This document shows, in pieces, positions 56,009 to 64,000 of a DNA stretch of 64,000 nt. The position numbers and the translations under genes were made by a program. Where the stretch lies: assembly GCA_002633005.1 (NCBI GenBank), contig NMRA01000929.1:1-64000 (forward strand). The letters run 5' to 3'. The number at the start of each line of letters is the position of its first letter. Position 1 is the first letter of the stretch. This DNA comes from Phoronis australis. Lineage: Eukaryota > Phoronida > Phoronidae. The notes below the pieces were generated by a model. It searched no databases. It had not been told where the DNA came from and was given only the letters and a program-made list of their open reading frames with translations.

Positions 56009-59000
56009 GTTAATGTGAAAGTGGAAAAGCACTGATTTGGCGCTATGCATCTTTTAAGAAAAAATCAAAACATTTTTGTCCATCATATAGTGTCCTAAAT
56101 TAGTGAGATACAACTGGGAAAATAAAATTTCACTTGTTCCTATATAATACCTCCCATATTGGTGGAAGTTCACCTTCTTAACGTAAACCGGTCTCACTGA
56201 CCTCGCAAATAGGCAAAAACAATAGGCTAGATGACGTTCTTAATTTGCAACCCTGACTTAATTGAATTAAAATGAAAATAGTATCATCAAGCAAATTAAC
56301 GTAATTCTACTGAGTCTTTCATTTTTACCTCATTTATTAAACTCAGGTCATGAATGGTTTTTTGAAAATTGAAATACCATCATGGTAATCACTTCTATAC
56401 ACTTTGAAGTGAATGAGGGCCTTAGTTCAGAGGACAGTAAACAAGACTTGCATGACCCTATGTACGTTGAAGCATGCCAATAGACTTTATTAGCATTTCA
56501 ACAAGTCACACCACAATTAAATGAGCTTTTGTTTCTAGTGCCATTCCCATGAATTTTCAGAAATCCCAAAAATATTTCATGAAAAAAATACATACGGAGT
56601 AGGATTAATTCAGTAAACGGTCGTGTCCCCAAAAGATTCACGAATAAAATATATCACTACTATTGGCAGACACTGACACTACGCAGTCACAGTCGGTGCA
56701 GTATTAAACAAGCAAAGTTTGGTGTAACTCATAATCCCAGCATGTTCATGTCTCAATGCAAAAATTTTTCCCAGTAAAAGTTTGCTTGCAAAATATGTGG
56801 TGTTATCATTACGTACTAGATTCTTAAAACCAAGAATTTTCAAATTTCATAATCACACTCGATTCAATTTGGCTAGCAAGCCTAATGCATTGGTAGGCAA
56901 TGTTGTGGTTAAGCAGGCCAAAACTTGCCACACAAATGGATCAGCAAGTGGTTAAGTCTAATCTCTCTGAAAGTCAACTGTTTTTATGCACTTGAAGTTT
57001 GTTTGGTACTAGTATTTCATAAAAACACATCTTCCTCATGACATTTGTTGAAAATCCTTTGCAAATAGTGTGATGGCCAGGAGTTGTCAACAGCATCTCT
57101 TGCAGTACTTTTGTTGCTCATCTTGCCAGAGATGATTATTTTTTACTTATTTTGTATTTTCAGTGTATTAATTGTAATTGCATTCGTCATAATAAATGAC
57201 CTTATGTTGCCAACCTCGGTCTCGTTTTCACCTCTGATAATGAAATTGTGAAGCACGTATCACTAAAGATTACTTGGGATATTATAAAGGCGATCACAGT
57301 GTTCTTTACATATCAGTTAGCATCAGGTGAGCTGTTTACGGTGCAATAGCTGATTACGTGATAATATCAGATGAACGAAGATAATGAAAGCACTGGACCA
57401 CGTGAACATTTGTTAGACAACTTTCTCCCCTGTAAAACTGACAAAGATACAGCAGCGCTGTAAACCAAGTTCTCGATCACCAAAATGGAGGAAAGTCAAA
57501 CCACAGGGCAGGGGCGTCACGCTTTCCAACAAGTATCATGTGGTATGGCAACAATATGGCATCCAATCATCAGGTAAACCTCAGTAAATCCCAACCTACC
57601 ATATCTGCTCTGAAGCCCTTATGCAGCTTTGGGTTATTATCGAAATGCCCAACTGCAGCACTAGAACCTTCACTCCCTTTTCTATTCCCAAGCAGTTCAA
57701 CCTCTTCTAACGTCTAGACCTGAAAAGCAGATCCTAACAACCCCCATATATAGCAAGTCCCCCCACCCCAGTGTGTGTACGACTGAATCGAGCCCAACAC
57801 TTTTGCACAAATGTGTGACGGTAACCCATGAGCTTGAAAACAAATTTCCAATAAAAGCTCACCCCAATTTGTGGAGCCCAAAGGTTAGTACCAGAGTTTA
57901 TATGGTAATGCAAAGTATATGAAGCAATAAAAAGGCAAGAGCCCTCGTTGTATATTTTGTGCCCAATATCTCAATCCCACTTAGCCAACTCTCGCATTCA
58001 GTATAATGATTGGCATCAGGTCAGAGTGACATGTACAAATCTTGGATGCAAAAGAGGGGCATTTATACTTGGAAGACATTAGTGTATGTATGCTACATTC
58101 TCATAATTTTGGGTGTGCAAAAATGAGGTGAGTGTGCGAAATAAGTGGAGAATTACTGTAACTGTGGTTTCAGGTAAGTTAACGAAAAACGTGCCAGAGG
58201 ACCAACAATTTTTAGTTGTTTACGTACTACCTGTATTACAGTAGTTTTTATTTTGAGCATATGGCATCAACACGCCATCCGTTATGGGGAAGAGAATCAC
58301 TTGAGAGACTGGTGTAAACAATATAGTTTACAGTTAGACCCTACTCACGCATGGTAATCAAATGAGATTCGACAAAAATAACATTTTGCACAACTGACTG
58401 TTATGTAAAGAGGGGCTGCAGTGGAAAGACTGGTGCTGGGTTGACTAACACTTTCTGGACGGTCATTCTCAGCAGCTAATGCTGATGGACTAGCAGATAT
58501 GTCGTAACAATTCACAAGCGAAAAATTTATATCGGTATAAACCAAGATTGCGAAATACCTTTACCATGATTACAGAGACATATAACCAACTTCGAATAAC
58601 AATAATTACGACAATAACCCTTTTAAATTTTTTTTTAATCTCTTACATTGTTGCTAGCGTCCAATTTGACTTGACAGACTTCACACCTACAGCACAAGCC
58701 AAAAGCATGCCGATGAAATAACTTATAATTCTCCGTCATAACGACTGGACGGAAGCCAAATTCATAGTAAGATTTCTGTAGTCTTCCCTTATGACCGAGA
58801 ATGAAGGGGGATAAACAAGAAATATAGTAAGGTGGCAAAGACATTCTGTAATTAAAATTTCGTCGCCCTATTAGTTTTTAATAGTCATTTTAGCTACTGA
58901 CTTAATAAGCCATCGAGATGGGAGTAATGGTATTTGGTCTGATTACTTTTGTCTAGTACTGTAGTATTTATACATGTGTCTGTAGACATTTACTTCCTCA

Positions 59001-59399
59001 GTGTTCTATACTCAACATCAATTCAGCGGCACTTACTTCATGCCACAATTTCCTTATTAGTAAAAGCAACTAAAATAAATTTAATTTTGACAATGCAGTA
59101 AGAACCTAAGCCGTAAAACGTACAAGTCAGCTCCTAATGTTGGATTAACTCAGTGCTTGCCTATGAATGCTAATGCCAGTTTGCAAGTGTTCAAAGAGGT
59201 GAACAATTCCTCCATGGAAACAATCTGATTAAGATGCCAGTGTAAGTGTACTATGCAATGATATTGTCTGGTAGCAACCATTGAAAATGGTAAAAGCATT
59301 ACTTTAAGGATATTTACAATTTTTAAAAAATTATGAAAAATTAATATAATATTAAACATTCATTTGCAAGACATATGTGTCCAAAACCGCATTTATACG
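56009..59399. other. AT-rich, no gene recognised
   Basis: Minus-strand frames at 58345-58545 (a serine- and alanine-rich stretch ENDRPESVSQPSTSLSTAAP) and 58635-58844 (CCRCEVCQ) have a mildly protein-like composition but no recognisable domain or supported splice structure. Confidence 0.4.
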
Positions 59400-59800
59400 A
59401 GATACAGATGTCACCCGGCGCAGCTAACACGAAACAGCTGCTCCGGTACAAGTGTGTGCGTAAACACGGGTGACACGGAGCAAGTGACACCGCGGCGGCC
59501 AGTTTTTGACACCAGTTTGATAGGTTGAGCTACTGACACTCGATCAGTTACACCAGTGTCAACTACACCTCTAAACACAACTGGGGCAGGGCGGAAATAG
59601 ATAATCTTTCGATCCGCTTGCGCAATAGCGTATATTCGGGTGATCAGCAGGCATTCCACATGGTTTAGACATTCGCTATTATTGATGTGAGCATGTGCAG
59701 ACAGTCTTCTTGTAAGTGTCTCACGCTGATTCCGTTTGCGATCTAATGTCATGTAAATGCAACTAAAGTGAAGTAAGTCGCACCGTGACAACTGACATTA
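59400..59800 (-). other. GC-richer island with a 126-codon minus frame
   Basis: A frame open from 59791 to 59411 spans a locally GC-rich block containing CACCGCGGCGGCCAG. The block also contains many GTGACAC or GTGTCAC words (near 59408, 59469, 59483, 59507, 59534 and 59555). No domain is recognisable. It may be a regulatory island or a first exon of an unknown gene. Confidence 0.25.
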
Positions 59801-62800
59801 TTGTCTCTCGTGTAAAAGCGGCTCTATATTGATGAGAGTTTGAAATGCGTACATAGTTTGCCTTATTCACAATATAGGATTATGAAGGACCTTCGAATAA
59901 TGTCCTAATCTGACTAGCTTCGGAACATCATATCTTAGATATTGCTGATCGAATTTTCCGGGGTCCTACATAACATCAGATTACTCGTGTTTTTGCTAAC
60001 AACGAAGGTGGGAGTGAAACTGCTAGCGTTGTTGCCAGTATGTGAATGGTCGCACAAATTGCAAGATATTGTAATTCTAATTCCACAATATTTACCAACA
60101 GTGTAGTGCATTAGTCATTCACCTTTCAGGCTTAATTTTCCTGGGTCAAGTATATATTTATACCTGTTACTACTGAAACTTGGACAATAGTAACTAACCA
60201 GTTTGATACCCATCATTCAGAGGATAAAATGGGTTCTCAAAATAAGTAAACACTGTACAAAGTGATTTTCCCACAAAAAAGATTTTCTGGTAATTTTTCT
60301 AAGATTGTTGTCATGCATTACTCCGTGTATGAACTCGCAATACGATTTGCAAAATGATGGTTTCTATGAACATTTCCACTAGTTTTCTATGATTTGTCAC
60401 CTTTTTTCATTTTCCATGACTTTTACATTCACAGGCACTATTTTTTTAGCTTTTCCTACTTTCTCCATAACAAATGGGAACAATGCAATAGTCGGGTCTG
60501 GCTTTCTTGAGATTTCGATGATACTCAGAAAACAGCTTTGCAGATAAATCATTGAACTTAACGCTTGAAATTTCCATAAGCCATTTTACCTTTTGGGAAA
60601 CCCTGAATAAATGATATGTCTCATCAAATATCTAAGCTTACTTGAAACATAACTGAAAACTAAAATACAGCAAAAACTTAGCAATTGACTGTGACTTAGT
60701 AAGAATCTTCCTGTGGCCGTGGTAGACTGAACTGTCCCTCACCATGTGGATTAACTAAATTCAGCCAAATATTTACAAAACTACTGAGTTTAACTAAAGT
60801 ATGTAAAGTACATATTTTTTTAAAGTAGCCGGTGAGAGTTAGACGTTCGACTTAATACCAATCTGCAATTGATTTGGTCACATAATGTCTCCTTAATTAA
60901 AATTAATAAAGGTCTATGTACATAAAAATACAGCGGTATTAATAAGTGAACCAAATTCCATTTTATACAAACGTAAAAAAAACAAAAATCCCCTAAAAAG
61001 TTTTCTAAGTTAGTCTTTTGTTTTCATTTTATGTGACTTTTTCATCTTTTTTTCACAAAAATCCTACAAATCCGAATTTTTGATAACCTCTCAAGCCAGA
61101 AATGAATACTTTGCAAGGAATTCTTTATAGCGTTGTTTGATGAGCAATGCATTAATTACAGTTTGTATCCTAATGGTCCATAGTAATTCATTCAGCCATC
61201 TCTGAGATGACATTCCAAAGTAGTCCTAAGTCCCGTCCACTCAGCCAACCATAGAACTAAATGCACTTAGTGCAACTTCCCCCACTTTTAAGTGGAGCGT
61301 CCACTCACACACAGGGTAAGGCGAAAGTTGTTGCTTTGTGCTCAACAATGAACACCTAATGCCATTACGGCGCACAAGAGAAAATGAGTCTGTATATAAC
61401 CCCAGCTGATAATTACTTCCGCCCTACCCGGCTTTTGCAGCCCCACAGCGATTACAAGTTACCACACCTTGATAATGTGGAGTGAGTTTCATTAATTTAA
61501 ACGGCATCCAAACAACACTCAAATCTAGCAACAATTCGTTCCACGAGTACAGTAATTTGTTCTTGGCCCAGTCTGTGTGTGGGTGGCACTTCCGGGGTCT
61601 CTCATAACTTTTAATGTCCGATCTCTTGTTTATTTAAGTATTTAACTAAAAATGTCTAAATTGTTGTTCCACTGTACACCTACAAAACAGAATTCCAAAA
61701 GTCAAGTATTAAAGTCAATTTTTGATTTTTTTCTTTTTTGAAATTTTTGTACCATAAAATTGCAAAAGTTATCATTTTGATCGGAACTGGAAACCCTTTT
61801 CCCTACAGCACACCAGAATGGTAACTGACTATAAGGAAAACAGGGCACATACCATCAATATTGCTCACCATTGCACAAAGCCCATTTGTCAATAGGAGCA
61901 GTAAACCAGGTGGCTGTATTGGTTTTGTCTCTATGATACACACAAACTTTAAGAAATGTGTTAAGGTACCAGTAGCCAGGTGGCGAGACTGTCTCATCCA
62001 CAAGTCAGCTCACCTAGAACTGCCAAAAAACATGTCGTGGAAATCGGCAGGATTTCATGAGTCAGCTCAAAAATAGTTTTGCAGTGACAATTTACGAGAA
62101 ATGGAAGCAGAAGAAATGAAACTCAGTTATCAAAAGCAGAAATGGTCGTGTGGCATAGCCAAATATAATAACAACGTTATGATTTTTTCACATGAGGTTT
62201 ACATCAGTGCTTATTTTTATTTGAATTTATGATTATACTTTTTATCAAAAAGTGAAATTATGACTGAAAATTTTGTATTTGTCAAATCTCAAAAACAAAA
62301 TGTTGTATACATCCGAAGCAATGTCAACATCCAGCTCATCTCTAAGTTTCCAAATATTCACTTATAAATGCCTGTTCTTGGCCCACACCCCAATTTATAA
62401 GGCGAGACTTGCCTAAATATGCCTGTGTCTTTGTGAAATGCTGTATTGTGTGAATGAGATCTAGCAGCAACTTGCCTTATTTAGGCAAAAAATGCCCAAC
62501 TTTCCCACTTTTTGACTCTTGCACGGAAGGGCCCGACAAAAATGTAACTCATTGCCGGGATGTTTACCTGAATCAACCATTTGGGTGAACAATGACCCCA
62601 TTATAGTCAAGCATCCCAATTTAGTGCCTTGGACATTAATTTCAACTAGTACAGTACAAAAAAAAATAGTTAAAACTGCCTGTAGGCTTGTTGTTCTTTA
62701 TTGACGATTTGAACTAGACCATGCGAAGCTTTAAAATAGTGACAACTTTTTTCAAGCAGCATTAAAAATAGCCTTTCAGAAAATCAAACAAAAAAAACAG

Positions 62801-64000
62801 AAAGAAACAAATGACTCCGAACATTTTTTTACCTTTTTCTCTAGTTAGAACTCAAGTTTATGACATAATCTATCATGAATTTCAAAAAAGAAAATTGAAA
62901 ACAATCAGCTTTTCTACAGGAACCTTTTGTCAGGATTTAACTACTTTCAGATTAAGGCCACTTCCGCATACAAAATCGGATTCGTGTTGCTTCCTTGCTC
63001 AGTTTAGAAATGATTTCAAGACTTGAGAAGGACTGACAGGCCATTATTGTTTCAAACCAAGCACGTGGAGTTAGTTATGGTGGGTTGGTGCTGTGGAAGC
63101 CATAAAGTATTCAGTGTAATTACACCATGTTTCAAACCAAGCAATGGATAACAACACAAGGATGTTGCTTTGGAAGGCCTGCTATGCCTGGAAAGAAAGC
63201 CCTTTCATGATAGTGACTTATTAAGACTTAACACAGAGAAATTTGGTTTTAGTCTCCCACTTGACAATTGCTGAAAAGGGTTTAGCAAAGGAAATAAGCC
63301 ACATGGTAGCCTAGTAGAAATAATTCATAGATGTTATCTTAGCAACTAGCAGTTATGAGTATATTCTCAGAGACTTTAAACTTTTGCTCAAGTGCGATTT
63401 AATTATTTTTTAGATATAGTTGAATGGAGCAAGACCAAATTTCTGACTGAAGTCTTAGTGATTTTTCATGAGACCAACACCAGAGATGGGTTGCATAAAC
63501 CTTTAATTAGAACTCATACCGCGGATAAGTTTGATTATAGTATGACGTCTAATGCATTTTTCAAGTCAATATCGCAACGCGACACGCCGTGATGATGATA
63601 GGTTACTGTTATTATTGAGAGTATCACTTTCATGCAATAAAGTGGCCATGGAGATGGTTTATAACAACTTAAAATTAACGTGTCTACAAAGAGCGAGAGG
63701 ATTCCAATCACTTCAGTAATTGTATTTAGCAAAGTAAGGCCATTGAACCCCAGTTTCAGTATTATTCCTATCAGATTCAGTCATTTCATAATCACAACTG
63801 TTACGTTTTCGATGTGGGATCAACATAATAGAAACAGGCAGAGTGAACAAGTACAGTGAATATTTGAAATTTCCCCATGAACTAGGTGAGTAATGAAATG
63901 AAATTATGAGGAGCACGAGTGACAAACGCATTTTCTGTGCACTTGAAATCATGTATACAAATTGCGAAATAGATCGATCTTTATATTCTGACATTTGATG
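59801..64000. other. AT-rich, no gene recognised
   Basis: Only short open frames without recognisable motifs. I searched this stretch for DDX1 segments (motifs I to III, SPRY) and found none. Confidence 0.5.

Overview
This window is metazoan nuclear DNA. It is AT-rich, has GT-AG introns, lacks dense coding sequence and is saturated with transposable-element debris. The mix of elements points to a marine invertebrate with a fairly large genome: internally tandem-repeated elements with an ACGG-rich tail and a 3' hairpin, TACCGTA-type terminal-inverted-repeat (TIR) elements, hAT-like elements, a TTAA-flanked family, and CR1-like LINE remnants. An echinoderm, hemichordate, lancelet or lophotrochozoan would all fit, and I cannot name the species.

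The only gene I can identify with confidence is DDX1, the SPRY-containing DEAD-box RNA helicase, on the minus strand. Four consecutive exons of its C-terminal helicase domain are visible at 29633-29779, 6679-6770, 5143-5215 and 1-46 (cut by the left edge). Splice phases join perfectly and cover motifs IV to V and the approach to motif VI. The introns are about 22.9 kb, 1.46 kb and 5.1 kb. I found no upstream DDX1 exon between 29780 and 64000, so either the next intron exceeds 34 kb or those exons escaped me.

Layout. 1-5 kb: a short dispersed repeat, a 43-bp minisatellite and the first of three arrays of a repeat carrying CTCF-like CCACTAGGTGGCRC motifs. 5-8 kb: DDX1 exons, a dispersed repeat and a 77-bp foldback. 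8.8-24.1 kb: a second, related tandem-repeat array that has been split by at least five insertions: a 6.6-kb element with 5-bp target duplication, itself carrying a 3.5-kb element carrying a 0.9-kb hAT element; a 572-bp element with 9-bp duplication; two TTAA elements; and a 2.5-kb block made of a LINE tail plus a 1.15-kb tandem duplication rich in ETS, NRF1 and YY1-like sites. 24-33 kb: further TTAA-family, MITE-like and LINE fragments. 33.6-35.1 and 47.5-49.0 kb: two copies of a 1.42-kb TACCGTATT element. 35.4-37.0 and 41.2-42.0 kb: the other two CTCF-like arrays. 42.9-45.5 kb: small MITEs. 50.3-52.4 kb: an inverted copy of the 3.5-kb element that preserves the empty site of the nested hAT insertion. 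52.4-64 kb: mostly unassigned AT-rich sequence with a few short duplications and two unassigned open frames.

No complete protein-coding gene, rRNA, intact tRNA or CRISPR array was found. The strongest leads are the CTCF-like motif arrays, the layered insertion record and the promoter-motif-rich tandem duplication.
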